Below, in pieces: positions 24,918 to 37,659 of a stretch of 64,000 bases of DNA. The notes beneath the pieces were generated by a model. That model ran no database searches and was not told the DNA's origin. It saw only the letters and a program-made list of their open reading frames with translations. A program made the translations under genes and the position numbers. The stretch's first letter is position 1. Each line of letters opens with the position of its first letter. Location of the stretch: positions 798,719 to 862,718 of the forward strand of contig VUYV01000042.1 in the NCBI GenBank assembly GCA_008711295.1, written 5' to 3'. The stretch comes from Anarhynchus alexandrinus. Lineage: Eukaryota > Chordata > Aves > Charadriiformes > Charadriidae.

Positions 24918-24945
24918 TGGCAACTTTTTAGCAGAAAAGTTGCCA
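24918..24945. repeat. Perfect 11-bp inverted repeat (hairpin)
   Basis: TGGCAACTTTT (24918-24928) and AAAAGTTGCCA (24935-24945) are exact reverse complements around the loop TAGCAG. It sits 9 bases before a CA microsatellite. It could form a cruciform or a small RNA stem if transcribed, but the stem is too short for a typical microRNA precursor. Confidence 0.6.
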
Positions 24946-24953
24946 AATATTAT

Positions 24954-24972
24954 ACACACACACACACACACA
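24954..24972. repeat. (AC)n microsatellite
   Basis: An uninterrupted AC dinucleotide tract of about nine units, followed by an A-rich stretch. Likely length-polymorphic. Confidence 0.9.
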
Positions 24973-27900
24973 AAAAGAGGAAAACTTAAAAATTTACTTA
25001 AAAATTTATGATGATATCCAATGCTCCAATGCTTGTGTTTTAATAGGATTTTTAAACACGCAGCCATAAATGACTGCATTCCAGAACAATAATTTTTCTT
25101 ATTTGTAGGTAGCTCAAGTCAGTCACCTAAGAGCAGTTAAAGCAATTTAATGGAAACAATGACTAATTGCTTCAGAAACATAACAGTGGTGTAAATGATG
25201 ACACTTCCTATATGGTGATTTTAATGACTGTCCAATGAGTGGATATATTAAGTGATTGGAAGGGAGGATAACAAAGTTTTCTTCCTTCTTGTTCGTTAGC
25301 TACAGTAGTAGTAATCCACAATGAAGGACAGTCTCATCTGCAAAATGGGAAAGCAATTTACTATGAAACAGCACCAGCATATTTAGTATCTGTGTGACAT
25401 ATGCAAGCAAAAGACAGAAGTACTTATGATGGGACAGGACTTCAGGCAGAGTATCTAGATTTCATCAGATCATAAACTAATACATTTAACTTTGTAAAAT
25501 AACAGGAAATCCAGAGACATCAAATAGAAATAAAACAGGTTTCTAAATCAGCACATCTCTATCTCCCACATATCCTTACAGAACAACTTTCTCCAGGGTT
25601 GCACTCAGGTGACAAAAAGTTCCACAGTCCCCTCTAGGACTTCCAGAAGTGTGTTTCTTTCCAGCACTTTGGAAGTGTGACTCCTTGTTCCTTGAAGGGC
25701 TCCCCTCCACCCGAGGAGCTTTCTCTCCTGCCTTGCCAGAAGGTGCACCTCTCCATGCAGAGGTCTACTTACCAAGAAAGCGTTCAGGGTACATTTACCC
25801 TGAGCATTAATCCTATTTATCTTATTTATTTAATATTCATCCCATTACATATATAATTTATCCTATTTGTATATTATATCCTATTTATCTTACAAGTAAG
25901 ATCCAATTAAGAGATTAAACCCAACAAATTAAATACCGCAGTTGAAAGGATTACACTTTATTACCTTTTCAACCTGACTAAGCCTCCTCCTGTTTATTCA
26001 GCTGAATCTAACTAGAAGTGGTAGTATGTTCCAACATGCCATGGTATCTACCAGTCAACAGAGTAATAAAGGATGGTGCCAAGTACAAAATCAAACTCTG
26101 TTTATACTTTTATCAATATGCTTAGTTGGAAAGGATACATTTTTTTGTAGTGAAATAGCATTCTCTATAATAGGCATATGTATAGTTTTATATTATGAAT
26201 AGAATCTCGTTTATTAATCTTGAACTGTCACTTCTCAAGTGACTGATATATAGTTAAGGGTCTAAATTTATGTGGCTTATTATTGGGAGAACCAGCTTGG
26301 AAAAGTCTGCAGATGAAGATGGTCGTTCCATAGCAATTCTGTGATTATTATCTGCCAAACCATCCATCCTCTGCAAATAATGTTAACAGAGTATGCCAGA
26401 TCAGAGCTTTGCAGAAGCTGCCAGTTCTATTTTGTGGTAACATTTGAGACTTTGACATTTGTTTAGTTACAGACTAGAATAAAAATAAAAGAAAATAATT
26501 AAAAAGTACTTAACTGAAAATTAAATCTCAATTTGTAGATTTCATCGTGAGATTTTCCACTGTGTAAGAACATTTATATCTCCTTATGGTTAGAGCACAG
26601 GCTTCAGACAGATTCATAGTCATGACATTTGGGTGCTGATTCAGGGGCAATTTTCCACATCTCAATTTATGCTGACAAGAGTGGTAATGTAAGTCAAGGT
26701 CTCCCATGTTGCACAACACAACCTTTTCCATGAAGTTGCAGAGCACTTAAGCGTGTTGTGTTGTTTCAGCAAAGTCAGACTTCTCGGCAAAAGCAAAAAA
26801 TCACTGAAGCTAGAACCCTTAGACACTGATCTCACTGCACATTTAGATGATATTTTAACCAGAAGTGCTTATTAGTTCTCTCATACTGTGTCAGCTGGAT
26901 GGAGATATACTTATTATTCACTTGAAATTTAGCTCAAACCCATACAATTTCACTAAAACTTTATAAATAATGTTACATTTTCCTGTTCTTCCTCTACAAC
27001 CATTTTTATTGCCTCCAGTACAGGAACAAAACCAGCACAGCCCTTCAGTTGATGACTCCTGATATGTAGATAATTTCTGCAGAGTAACAGGCATCAATTA
27101 GAGCATCATTCCAGTTGATCCAACTTGCAGTAGAAATTTGAGATGACACGGATCAGCCCTACAATTCATGGAGCAACATTACTGTTAATTTCTTGCAGAG
27201 TGGGAGTAGATGAGTCAAAAGCATTTTGAGTGCAGATGACTGCATATTGAGCTGTAAACATAGCTTAATTTTACCTTTAGCAGTCATATTCCCCTTTGTT
27301 AGACTTAAAGTTGCCAAAGATCAGAGCTTATGGAACAACAATACACGCTTCCATAAAACCTTTCTTTAAGGGACAGCTTCTTTTATATTAGACTACTCAG
27401 ATTCTTAAGATAAGACAATCCCTAGATGGAGCAGAAGGCACTGATGGTAAGATCACAGAAGAGTTTGGGTTGTGGAGGAGTCTGCTGTCAATGGGGAAAC
27501 AGGCAACTTAATTACTTGTTAGTGATCTAAAGGAAAAAATTATGCTAAACAAATTACATAAATAAACAAAACAAATTGAAAAGCCTTCACTAACTATTAA
27601 GGAAAGATAAAACATATTTCAGCTGAGCATTCAACCACAGAGTAGAAAGAACAGCAGCTTTGATTATGATAATAGCAGAAACAAATTCATGAGCAAGACC
27701 TATCAATGTAGCTGCTAAAAGCTACTGTATGCTTTGCCAAATTAAAAAAGTACAAGATTTTTCTTTGTGAATATCCTACTGCAACAAATTCTTTTAAAAT
27801 CCCCTTTTAAATATGTTGTCTTTCATTTTGAAAGCTATAGAAGAATCATAGATTTATGAAGTTAGCAGGAAAGTTTTCTTTTTGTTAGGTTATTTCAAAA

Positions 27901-29173
27901 CTGAATATTATGGAGTTCCTTGGAATTTCTTCTGCTTTGTTTAAAACAGCCACTGACACAAACAATTGACCATAAAATTATATCTCATGTAACAATTACC
28001 ATATTACTAACTATTAATAGCTTTTTTTTGGAAGCTGAAGAATGTGAAAGAAAGGTAGGATTTGCTGTCTCTGATTAGAGAGTAGAACTGTCAGAGCAGT
28101 TATTTTGCTTCTCAAGTTACATGATTTAATAAGCTTTACCGGAAAAGTCCCCTTAACATGCACAGAGTGAATTATGTGCTAGTATTTATGTTGGTAGGTG
28201 AAAAAGTTCTGACCCATGCAATAATCAGGTGGCAATTTAGAGCTGAGATAATTCTGTCACTGGAAAGTCTTGCTATTGATCAAAAGATCATCTATTCTAA
28301 AAAGTACAAGAAAGAGACAAAACCATTGTAAATATACATCAGTGTGAATCTTGTTTTAAGAATAGTAGGTCTTCTGGATGTCTTAAGTTGTTTATTAGTT
28401 TGCTGAGCATTCTTCATTCATCATTCACAACATGCTATTAGGCTTAACACATAGTTTACCGACTCAAATTATCTTTAAATACAAGAAAGTAAGGTTTCTG
28501 AGATTTCCTGGGGTCCTTAAAGCTTTTGCAGTGTTGATCCAGACTGAAATCTGCAGGGCCAGTGTTTCTAACTGAACCACCTCACTACTAACAGATAAGT
28601 AGAATACAGGCTGACTGATGTCTTGGAGCATTAGAGTCAGCACGTGATGGCATGGCAGTGTGAATTGCAATAAGGAAAAAGACACAACAGGATACAGATA
28701 TTTACTATGAATAAGATTTTTCTTTAGTCTTAGAGTCCTTCTGCTATCATGGTGACAGTCTGAAAGAAGTTTGACAAATTCTGAGTTCCCAGAACCTCTC
28801 AGCATATCTATATTTTGAGATTTATTAACATTTATTCAGATAAGGCCTTCAGAGATCCCTTTTGTCTTGAAGTCTCTACCTCAGTAGTGCATGGGCTGAC
28901 CAGGATTTCCTTCCCTGCTACATTTCCCATGAACCAAATATTACAACTGAAGTGATGTTGGTGTTGCTACCAGAAAACTGCTTTAGCGTTGTGCACAGCC
29001 TGCTACACTCAAATAGAGTTAAAGAGAGTGTGACCGGAACACAGGCAGGTGAGGACTCATAAAAATGCAGGCTTCCACCCTGTGTGTTGTAACCACGTAT
29101 TGTAAAATAACTATCCTGAACTTTGGCATCATGTATAGCTTTCATTTTACATCTCGATGACCTCGTTTTCCAG
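24973..29173. other. Non-coding stretch
   Basis: No supportable gene. 25,800-25,900 repeats TCCTATTTAT-like words (a decayed TA-rich simple sequence). A minus-strand frame of 113 aa (28464-28805) has no recognisable domain. Around 27845 a GAATCATAGATTTATGAAGT-like string resembles an old CR1 3' end but is too short to call. Confidence 0.5.
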
Positions 29174-29401
29174 GAGGAAGGACCTCATATCATTATGCAT
29201 AACCCAGCAGTTTTGAAACCAGCTGTAGCAGAGAAACCTAGAGTAACGAGGGCAGGAAGGACTACAGGGATTCGAGATTTAGTACATTGGTGAAAATGCA
29301 GCTAAATACGCCTGCAGGCAGCGGCAGCTCTAATGCTTTTGTGGGAGCGAATTAAAACTCAGAAGCAAAGGATATAAAGTTCTGGTGGGGCTAATTCCCA
29401 G
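29174..29401 (+). ncRNA. Possible non-coding exon (weak)
   Basis: A 228-bp segment on the plus strand sits between a good acceptor (CTCGTTTTCCAG) and a consensus donor (CAG then GTAAGA). It is richer in G+C than its surroundings. All three frames contain stops, so it would be an untranslated or lncRNA exon rather than coding. No partner exon is identified. Splice-like flanks at this spacing arise by chance fairly often. Confidence 0.15.
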
Positions 29402-32400
29402 GTAAGACCTCCCCCTGCCTGCAGTGCATGAGGAGACAGAAGGAGGTGGCCAAAACATTGTGAAAAGTAAATTTTCATCCTTTAGCTAATTTTTCATAGC
29501 AGGAGGAAAACAGCAAGGTAACTAAACAGCAGTGTCAAAGGACACAAAAGATACAAGCCAGTCCTCAGATTCATAAATATGATTTCCCAAGTACTTCTTG
29601 ACTTCTACTCCTCTTCAAATGTCTACAGTTATATCTCCCTTTGAAAAAAACAAAATATAATACTGTCCCAGCTGTTTAGAAGGAAATTCCATTTACCTTC
29701 TTCTTGTGGTTAGAAGACACAAGTCCTTTCCCTGACTTGCTTGCTTTCTGCTGTCTCACTTTGAGCCTCACATACTGCTCTGTAGTGAGGATAATGCATG
29801 TGACTGGGTAACACAAAGCAGTCTTCCTTGCTATGAATGTCTTTCAATTACCTTTCCAAAAAGAGCTGATTCACCAAAGAAAAGACAAATGCCACACCAA
29901 GAATGTCTTTAAACTAGAGTCAAGTTAATAACTAATGGAAAAACACTCAGGTAAAGCAGACCTTTCTGTAATTTAGTAATTAATTATTATTTTGAATCCA
30001 ACCTCTGTATTCAAACAATCAGTTTTGTGCATTAAGAGAAAGGAGGGAGTAGAAGTGTATACCCAGGGTGAATCCAGTTGAGTGTTCCTAACACAATCAG
30101 GAACTGTATTGTTTGGAATAAACTGGGTTAATATACTGTTCCATATTTCTGCTCCAGAAAAAATATTTTCATAGGCAATCTTGCCTTAGCAGCCAATACA
30201 GTCTTCTCACTGGCTGAGCCCAAATGATCTCTACTCTTGCCCTTTTAACTCCTCATTTTATGGCTAATGCTGACAACAGGTCAGAGAGAACAAGGCTAAA
30301 TACAGTAGTTGTAGCTTATGCCTTCCTGATAGCCGCAAGGCCTACACACTTAACCAGGAGGACAAAAGAAATTGTAATTTATTTTTGTGCTAGCCAAATT
30401 CTGAGCAGTTGCAGTGTCGAAATTATTTAATGGCTTTGGATTAGCCACATCCCATCCTGTCTGAGCCTTGCTCCTTATCTCTAATGTCAAGGGCTGTGAG
30501 TGGGAACAGTACTTGTATGAGAGGCCCAGTAGTAGACCTCTCTTGCATATAACAAATATCGGGTTCGCAGCCTTTTTGTACGTTAGCAGTACTTTGAATG
30601 GGAATGCTAGTGCTAGGAAAATAATCAGCCCTTAAATATTTATTAAAGCTTATTCAGATGCCTTAAATACATGCTGTATATTTTATTTAGATATATTTTA
30701 GCACTGTAACCTCTCTCTGCAGCCTTATCATTTTAATTTTTCACATAATTCAATATCCAGTGAAGCCTCACCTTCTTGGTAGGTTGCCACAGGTTTGCCA
30801 GGTTTGTATGTAGCATCTCAGACTATTCCAGAGGAATAAACACAGGTAGGATTAGGGAAAGGTTTTTTCTCCCTTTTCCCAAAATAAAAGTACATTCTAT
30901 TGATCACATGCTGTAAGTAGGCACTTTAGGGCCAAGCAATGGTTCCAGCAGAAAAATAGACAGAAAGGCAAAAGATCAAGAGAAGCTCAATTAAAAATGA
31001 ATAATACCTGTTCTTCTGTTAAGATCACTGTCACTGATATGACAATCAAAAAACACCAACACATTGTCAGTGGTGGATAAGAGCTGGAAAAATCTCATAC
31101 AATCTGTTACTCATGGCACAATGTCCACTTTTCCTCCCACTTCATTTTTTTCATTAAACAAGTCACCAGAAGACCCAAACTCTAGATGTAAAGAAAGAGG
31201 TTTTTGAGGCCTTGAAACTAGGGGATTGGTAGAGAATTGTGAATTCAGGATTTTCTTTCATCTAAAAAAAAACATTTTACATATCCAACAGAAGAGTCAT
31301 GGTTCCTATTTTTTTACTTTTTATTTTATTTTTATTTTAAATTTTTGATTTGCTGAGAAAGGGCTCTTATAGTCTGATGTGCTAAAATTCAAGAACCACT
31401 AGAATCCATTCCAGGACCAAGAACAATTATGGTTGTACTGCATTGAACATTTTCTCAGATGTATGGACCATGCAGGTTGGTATCATGTCATCATCTGTGA
31501 TAAGCATCAGTTGTTTTGGGGAAAGACTTTAGAGGAGAGGTAGCAAATAAACCCTCTAACAGAGGGGATGGGGAAAGGAAGGGATTACCAAATATTTAGA
31601 CCATGGCAGTATTTAGTCTAGGAGTATGGAAGCTTTGCTTATAATTCTGTCTTATTCTTTCTCTTTTCTATGTAATTATGGATACTCTGGCCATCTGTAG
31701 AAACAATTTCTGAATTTTTTCAGTTTTGTCTTTGAAATTCTTGTGAAAGGGTGTTTTTCTGCCTAATGCTGAGCTGTATGAAGACAAATGTCGTATTATC
31801 AGCATTTGAATAGATCACTTTTGTCAGCCATTCCCTGTTTGTCATGCTACGCACACCGCTCAGAGGAAGTGCTCAGGTCCAGGTTAGACAACTGCCCATA
31901 CCTTTTATCTGCAGGTGTGTCTTCATGGCTAGTTTTGACTGCTAACAGCTGCCATTCCCAAGAAGTCTTTAATGAACCTTTACCATCAGTCTGCTTAAAG
32001 CAATCTCTAATTCCCTCTTGAAGATACCTTGGTGACTTTCCTGCAATGGCTTTGATGTAGCCTGCTGCGAGGTCAGATGGGAAGTGCAGGCAGACTCAGG
32101 TGAAGGCTTAATTTACTCTGCCAAGAGCAGATATAGGTGTCACATGCTGGGCCATGTACTGTAGGCAGCTTGGGCTATAGAAGACTCCCCGAATCCAACC
32201 AAGCAAAGCAAAACCACCTGCCCTTACTGTCTAGACCCTTCAATAGATCAATGGAGGGTATATTTTTATCATTTTTCCTCTACTTCAGATTACTCATTGC
32301 CAGTCTAAAGAAACCAATGTCAATGATAACCAATTCCTTTTTTGCATTCAAAGAGAAAAAAGAACAAGTTTTTGAAATTTTCTGTATAAATAATATTAGT

Positions 32401-33510
32401 GATTTTCAGAAAACCTTTCGTTCATTGCTCCATCAATCTACAGCAAAAGTTGCTGTAATTTATGGTCAGGAAGAACATTAAAGAATAGGGTTTTGCACAA
32501 GTCACTTAAGCTCAGGCTTTGAAAAATGAGGTTTTGTAAATCCTAAACCTTTTCATTGTATTTTGTGTGAAACCAATAAAAATACTTCCATTTTAATAAT
32601 AAAATATATAAAATAGTTTTCACAAGTTATATGCTATGAAAACAGCCATGCTTGAAAAGTGTAGTAAGTCGTGACAGAAATAAGATTTTAAAAAGCTCTT
32701 TCAATGCACATACCTTTTTTCACTTTTCCAAACTATGTATTTATTATCAGTTTTACTGAGCCAGGAATAAAAAGAACAAAATATTATGACTGCATTTGGA
32801 CAGAAAGTCTCATTATGCTGCTTACTAAAATGTTGGACTTGGACTCCACATCCAGTTTGCTACATATGTTAAAAAATAACACTAAATGGGAGAGAGTGGT
32901 ATTTTTTTCTCCCTTTCCATCTCCCTCCAAGTATGAAGTATTTTAATTTAAAGCTGACTCAGAACTTACATGCATTACAGCACTAACAAGACAAAATAAT
33001 CATTTTCATAGCTATGGAAAAAAAATCAAATGGGAAATGCTTTATGTATCTCTCTTCAAAGTGAGACTGCTAGGTACAAATCAAATTAGGCGAATGCTTT
33101 TAAGACCCCTAGTAAAAAAATGAGCCACCACCAGAGAAAAATCCCTAAGAAAATCATAAATAGGGAGGAGGGATGATTTTGAAATAAGAAATCAACTGAA
33201 AATCAGTTTCTTGAGCAATGGAAAGCAAAACACAAAACCAAACAAAAAAATCTTCAGTAGCTGTTGTAAATGGAAGGAAACAAAATTTCATAAAGCTGAA
33301 GCAGTTCAGTGCCATCTAAGAAGAAGACGTGATATAATATAGCCTGAGATAAGCTCCCTGAAAGGGAATGAAACATTCTCTAAACAAAGAAGTAGTAGGT
33401 TAGTCTGAGTATATACAAATATTTGTGTGTGAAAAACTGACTTCTTACAAGTACTATTAATACTTTGCAAATTACAGAAGGTAGTTGGCCTGACAATATC
33501 TCAGGTTATT
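29402..33510. other. Non-coding stretch
   Basis: No supportable gene or family repeat. A T-rich simple sequence with ATTTT periodicity lies near 31310-31345. The plus frame of 114 aa at 32137-32481 has no recognisable domain. Confidence 0.55.
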
Positions 33511-33563
33511 TTTAAAAGATGATCTTTAAAAGATGATCTTTAAAAGATGATCTTTAAAAGATA
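33511..33563 (+). repeat. 14-bp minisatellite, 3.8 copies
   Basis: The unit TTTAAAAGATGATC is repeated without error at 33511-33524, 33525-33538 and 33539-33552, followed by a partial copy to 33563. Perfect copies imply recent expansion or slippage. There is no spacer structure, so this is not a CRISPR-like array. Confidence 0.9.
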
Positions 33564-36430
33564 TATGCATCAAACCCCAGAAGTCCTTTTCTTACCACAG
33601 ACAAAGTTATAAGGGTATGTGTGGTTTTAATAGATACATCTGGTTTGTGTGGCTATCGAAGAGATATTCTTACAGCTGTCTTCCACTATGGTGAGGTCAG
33701 AAGGGTTAAACTTCTCGAGTAATTACTAATACTGGCAAGGAATTAATTTGCATGGAGAGAACTGAGTATTGATGCCAAATGTTACGTAGTCCCAAGCAAC
33801 CCAGACTGAGAAGGGAAGCCCCGTAGAAAGCGTTGGGAACACTCTTGGGAAAAGTCAGTAAAATGAACTCAATGTGTTTATAAAATGTGCCTCCCACAGC
33901 TTTGTTTACCTTGCTCTACGTTTACCTTTTTTTTCACCTGTTGAGAAAGGGCAGCTATATGAGATTATAGAAGTGGGTTGTGTAGCTGAAGAGTGTCTGA
34001 GTAGCTTTTACGTTTCTGTATTTCTTGCCAGAAGGTCAGCTTTTGGAAAATCCTTTCGGAAACATCCCAAGAAATAAGAATGTATTGAGAGCATACTACG
34101 TGTCCAAGTGGAAACAGAGATATGACTTCTGTTTTAGGCTGAAAGGATCAAGCGGAACTTGGAACAAAGATTCACTTCATGATTTAGCAGGTCTGGCACT
34201 TTTTTTTTTCCACATCTACAAGTTCAAAACACAATGCCTGGGGCGATATTTCCTAAAGGATATTTTCTTTTTAAAATCAAATTGAAACAAGTCTGATCAT
34301 TAGAATTAATCAGAATTCTCCCATCATTTTTCATAAAAACAAGAATTCTACTCTCTTGTAGCACCATTGAATCTTGTAAATTTTCCTATACTTCCCATTG
34401 GATAGGGTATTCTTTTTAACTTCACATGTGAAATGTTATTAAGAATATGGTATGCCTCCTAAACCTTTCCCAGAAGGTGGTTACGTTAATTTGATTAAAT
34501 ATTCTGTATGAGGGGTATGTATAGCACTTTGGCATGCCCACTGAGAAAATGTGTTCGCTACGTTAATGTGATATTTAATATTGTTCTAAGTAATAGAAGT
34601 AGGCTTCAGGAAAAAAACCAAACCAAACCAAAACAGAAAAAATCCAACTTCATTTAAATAATGATTGATGGCAGCACATGACAACACAATAATTAATTTC
34701 CTGACTGGTGAAAACAAATCAATGTGTAATTTTAGATATTATTCTTCAAGAGAAGGAGATATTTAAGGCTTGGTCTTAGTCACATAGTGCAGACAAAATT
34801 CCTTCTGACTTTACATAAAGTTTCTGTGAAAGGGCCACAGCACTGGCCCTAACCAGAAAGAAGGAATTGGAGAATTTTGTATCAGAAGGAATCCCCACCC
34901 CCAGTACTCAGTAACTACTTTTATCTGGATAATTAATATACTTTCTGCAAATGACAAATAAATATGCTTGATTCAAGGACTCCCCTGGAACTTTTGTGGC
35001 ATTTAAGAAAACCCTGATGCTTTCCTCCTTTAGAGAATAACCAATTACCATAAGAGCCTCACCTGTCCCTGAGTGCATCTCCCTACTTGTGGAGGCAGGA
35101 TAAATGTGTTTTCCCTCTCGTAGTATTAACTCTTCCTATTTCTGACAGAGTATATTTCAGTTCCTCCTCAAAAATATGTGGGAAGTTGCCACATTGCACA
35201 GGCTAATCTTACCTCCTCAGTCACGTAATTAATTTGTGGGGCAAGAGGCTGGGTGGTACAATTTACTTGGTGTGGGCCAGGGTAAGGCTGGGATTAGAAG
35301 TGACTCCAGGATTGTCGTTTAATGCCTTACTACAGCCCCGAGTCTCTCAGCCTTGGCTAGAAGACCAATCTGAAAAGGCAAATTTGTTGTTGTCCTTTTT
35401 TGTATGTGTTATTTTTGTGGTTTTGTTTGAGATTTTTTTAAGATTACTTATAGACTATCTTTTTTTTTTTTTAATTTGGAGTGATTCGTTACAGGCCTCA
35501 AAGCAAACAGAAACACTTTATTCCAGGCTCTGGGAGAATTAAACCCATTTTATTTCTCTTCCAGACTAAGTTACTAGTAAGTAAGTCATTCTTTGAACCA
35601 AGAGTGGAATTTGGCCCCTCTTCTGGGCAGAAGGTTTGCTTCGCTGCAGAGCTGTTTGTGTCTCAGCCCTGGGAAAGTGAATCATAAAACCAGCTTTTTA
35701 ATTAGCTGTAGGATAAATCTCCAAGAGAACTCTAGGATCTGTGACTAGTAAAATCTCTGAGCAAACAACCTGGATTAACTAAAGTTGAAAATGCAGTCTG
35801 TTGCTTAAAAACTAATACAAAATGACCGGCTGATTAACTGGCAAAGCAGATGTCTCAGGTGAATAATGGAACAAACCATCTACCAGCTGACAAACGAGAT
35901 GACTGTGCTTTGTGGATAAATTGACACATATACAGAGTACTAATCCATGTCTGCTGGTTTAATTGACTAAAGCTAAAGTCTAACTCCAAATGTAAATAGC
36001 GCACAGTTAAATCTAATCTGAGATACCAGCAGTCAGGAAGACAGTGCTTCAGCTCCTCTAAAAGTTTGCGCCAGGCAGAATGCAACTCCTGCAGCGGATG
36101 TGCAGATTAGGGAAGGCTTGAAAGGCAATCAGCTCACTGGTGCTAACAAGTTAAAAATCATCACCCCTACTAACTTTCAGCACAGGCTGCCACTGGCAAA
36201 CAGAAGGGACACCTGTGGCCAAGAGTAAAAAGGAACAGGATCCTTAACTAAGCTGCAGCAGAGTACTGTTTCCATAGCTTGGTATTTACCTTGATAATGC
36301 AGTCACGCAGTCACGCTTATTCTATTTCAAATTAAATTTTTTATAGGTATATGACAAATCATTACCAGTAACAATTGAAAATTTCACATACAGCTTCAGA
36401 ATAGCATCTCTGTTTCAATGGGAAGTCATT
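33564..36430. other. Non-coding stretch
   Basis: No supportable gene. CCAAA/CCAAAC-rich simple sequence occurs near 34615-34635. The plus frame of 102 aa at 35234-35542 becomes low-complexity and hydrophobic in its second half and resembles nothing known. Confidence 0.55.
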
Positions 36431-36700
36431 CTTTTCATTCAGTTATTAATGTCTGGCTGTTTGTCATTACATAAACAGGTGGAGTTGATGAATATGCAAC
36501 GAGAGAGACTGAAGCTGCCCATTTCTCCTCAATATGGCCTCCTGCTGCCCCGTCCACCTGCTTTGAATTTACTTCCAGAATGCAGCATTTTTCACCATTT
36601 GCTCAAGTGCTTTCTAAGGGGAGACTCCATCCCTAACACAATTTGTTTTTCAGAGGATTCAGAATATGGATTCCCCCAGCGCACCATGCTGTGCTGTATT
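36431..36700. other. Balanced-composition segment, possible conserved non-coding element
   Basis: Part of a 119-aa plus frame (36449-36808). The first ~30 residues look protein-like (a Q/M/R/E-rich stretch after an AAACAG acceptor-like site), but the rest does not, and no family is recognised. The DNA is less AT-rich and less repetitive than its flanks and contains an ATATGCAA octamer-like word. I cannot tell a conserved element from ordinary unique DNA. Confidence 0.2.
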
Positions 36701-37284
36701 ACTGTAATTGTTATTAATATAAAGTATTCCCCAACTGCACAGAGTAGCGTAAAGTCGAACCACACTAAAAAATACTGTCAGTTAAAGTGTCAATATAGAA
36801 AAAACTAAGCAGAAGCAGCTTTGCCTAAGGACTAGAGCATGTAACCCTTTTGCTGTCAAATTCTTTACTAGTTGAGTAGGTCCTTTCAAATCAAGGAAGT
36901 TTCGTGGATAAGTAAAATAGGACTATGCCTCTGAATTAATGTTGAATCAACCTGAATGAAGGTTGTACAATGTAGCCCAAAAATAGCATGACAGAAAGGG
37001 AGTTAAATTAGATAGAGGCATAATGCATAGCTAAAATGACCCAATTTAAATTTATATCATCAGACCAAATAGTATTTGGATTTCCACAGTTACTGACTTC
37101 TTAAATTAGAACATTCAACTTGCAGTCTTGCAAATCATTATGATTTAGCAAGGCAAATGCTGCATGGAGGCAGAGATGGAATGACGTATCTGTATGTTTA
37201 AAATTGTTACCTGACATGGAGCTACAATACCTGTGCCACAGTTCAGGCTGATTAAACGTCTGGCACGCCAGAAAATTTTGAATT
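36701..37284. other. Non-coding stretch
   Basis: AT-rich sequence; nothing recognisable. Confidence 0.55.
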
Positions 37285-37440
37285 TATAGAATCATATAGT
37301 AGTTTAGGTTCAAAGGGGACTTCAGATTTTGTGTAACTCACTGATCACAGTAAGCCTACATAGATCAGGCCATTCAAAGACATCTGTAGTTGAGTCTTGA
37401 ACACCTCCGGTGGTGGGTATTCTGGAACATCCCAAAGAAT
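37285..37440 (-). mobile_element. CR1 3'-end fragment, minus strand (copy C)
   Basis: Read on the plus strand, it starts with TAGAATCATATAGTAGTTTAGG and continues through an AAAGGGGACTTCAG block to a TTGAACACCTCC..TGGTGGGTATTCTGGAACATCCC-like stretch. This is the reverse complement of the terminal ~150 bp of CR1. It is clearly older and more diverged than copy A. Its truncated 5' side faces the 5' side of copy B, so the two elements are arranged head to head. Confidence 0.75.
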
Positions 37441-37659
37441 GGATGTTATAAAAAGCCACCTGGAATGTGTCCACGACCTCATTCCTCATCATTGTGTATC
37501 GCACCACTGTCCACCGTTGGTATTATTACTGACTTCGTCTCAGCAGAGATGAAGACCCTTAGAGGACATTTGAACACATCAAAACCACCAGGACAACTAA
37601 TGCAGATATATCCATGCTGTCACTATGTCTGTAACCAGTTTCCAGAAGTCATGACAATC

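Noticed and set aside
27841..27960. A possible ancient CR1 3' end starting at GAATCATAGATTTATGAAGT.
   Set aside because: Similarity covers only about 25 bases and no further CR1 blocks follow.
28464..28805. A 113-aa minus frame as a small gene.
   Set aside because: No domain, no signal or membrane pattern, no splice or promoter context, and its length is within chance expectation for 64 kb in six frames.
33511..33563. The 14-bp repeats as a CRISPR-like array.
   Set aside because: The copies are contiguous with no spacers, the unit is too short, and the genome is eukaryotic.
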